A model generated the notes under the pieces. That model was not told where the DNA came from and did no database searches. It saw nothing but the letters and a program-made list of their open reading frames with translations. Below, one piece after another: positions 6,813 to 7,052 of a stretch of DNA of 7,052 nucleotides. Origin of the DNA: Acidobacteriota bacterium (lineage in GTDB: Bacteria; Acidobacteriota; Vicinamibacteria; Vicinamibacterales; Vicinamibacteraceae). How positions within the stretch are numbered: the first letter of the stretch is position 1; the number at the start of each line of letters is the position of its first letter. The DNA is taken from assembly GCA_023418055.1 (NCBI GenBank), contig JAEZDP010000484.1, positions 1-7,052 of the forward strand, given 5' to 3'. The position numbers and the translations under genes are program-made.

Positions 6813-7052
6813 ATGCATCGACGGCAGTTTCTCGCAACCACCGGTGGCGTGATCGTGAGCGCGGCGGCCCGGGCGCACGGCCATGTCGCGTCGACGCAGG
6901 CGCCTGCCCCCGTCATCGACATCCACCAGCACCTGGGCTACAGCGGTCGGACGGACGCGGCCCTGCTGGCGCACCAGCAGAAGATGGGCGTCACCACCAC
7001 CGTCCTGCTGCCGTCGGGCCGGCCCGAGAAGCGACCCTCCACGCACGACGGC
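6813..7052 (+). CDS. Tat-exported amidohydrolase family protein, 3'-truncated by window edge
   Basis: The first 80 codons of a metal-dependent amidohydrolase are visible and the frame is open to the last base. It begins MHRRQFLATTGG, a twin-arginine signal core (Arg3-Arg4-Gln-Phe-Leu), followed by a short hydrophobic stretch (GVIVSAAA) and a likely Ala-x-Ala cleavage site near residues 19-21 or a little later. The mature part starts VIDIHQHLGYSGRTD, with the His38-x-His40 metal-binding pair that opens the amidohydrolase TIM barrel, then MGVTTTVLLPSG, the second strand of the Amidohydro_2-like (PF04909-type) fold. Tat export would fit a protein folded with its metal before translocation to the periplasm. 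There is no Shine-Dalgarno in the bases before 6813 and no better in-frame start upstream; the Tat motif position supports this ATG. The reaction and substrate cannot be told from the fragment. It is divergent from the GH5-like gene, so shared regulation is possible but unproven. Confidence 0.8.
   Translation, partial: MHRRQFLATTGGVIVSAAARAHGHVASTQAPAPVIDIHQHLGYSGRTDAALLAHQQKMGVTTTVLLPSGRPEKRPSTHDG

Noticed and set aside
6765..6816. Two GCATGC palindromes (6765-6770 and 6811-6816) flanking the divergent gap, considered as paired operator sites.
   Set aside because: Each contains an ATG: the amidohydrolase start codon at 6813, and on the - strand the in-frame Met codon two codons after the hydrolase start. 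Six-base palindromes of this kind are common by chance, and no longer shared sequence surrounds them.
6775..6837. The longer hydrolase start at 6837.
   Set aside because: The added 21 residues (beginning Met-Arg-Glu-Thr) would precede the signal peptide, have no ribosome binding site and overlap the first codons of the divergent amidohydrolase.
5710..6852. A 380-codon open frame on the + strand opposite the hydrolase.
   Set aside because: It is a shadow frame: His/Arg/Val-rich, without motifs, and lying over a gene with complete clan GH-A catalytic residues. It also overlaps the true start of the amidohydrolase in another frame.
6092..6922. A - strand 276-codon frame spanning the hydrolase start and the divergent gap.
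   Set aside because: It has Gly/Arg-rich shadow composition, crosses two well-supported genes out of frame and carries no recognisable motif.

Overview
The window looks like a chromosomal segment of a high-GC (by eye about two thirds G+C), diderm bacterium. The outer-membrane lifestyle is inferred from a tripartite-type RND efflux pump gene pair. The combination of a plant-polysaccharide-type GH5-like secreted hydrolase with a Tat-exported amidohydrolase recalls soil Acidobacteriota (Vicinamibacteria-like). That assignment is an inference from gene flavour and is not proven by the sequence.

Left three quarters (1-5610, + strand): two tandem RND transporter genes of the MdtB/MdtC type, translationally coupled by an ATGA overlap. 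The first lacks its 5' end because the window starts inside it; the second is complete at 1037 residues. Both keep the transmembrane proton-relay residues (Asp-Asp in TM4, Lys in TM10, Arg/Thr in TM11). Their products are expected to assemble as a mixed trimer in the inner membrane, working with a periplasmic adaptor (probably encoded to the left, outside the window) and a TolC-like outer-membrane channel (not seen here). The operon ends at the second gene: what follows is on the opposite strand, so the mdtD-baeSR genes of the E. coli locus are absent from this position.

Convergent junction (5611-5646): only 36 bp, holding one GC-rich imperfect hairpin without a T-tract, which may be a weak bidirectional terminator.

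Right quarter (5647-7052): a complete, signal-peptide-bearing clan GH-A/GH5-like glycoside hydrolase on the - strand, and, divergent from it across a 38 bp gap, the first 80 codons of a Tat-signal amidohydrolase on the + strand that runs off the window. The gap carries a clear Shine-Dalgarno for the hydrolase but none for the amidohydrolase, so at least one promoter must overlap the neighbouring gene's start.

I see no RNA gene, mobile element, CRISPR array or long repeat. I found no convincing evidence of a new defence or mobile system; the most interesting points are the compact divergent start region and the poorly characterised hydrolase/amidohydrolase pair.
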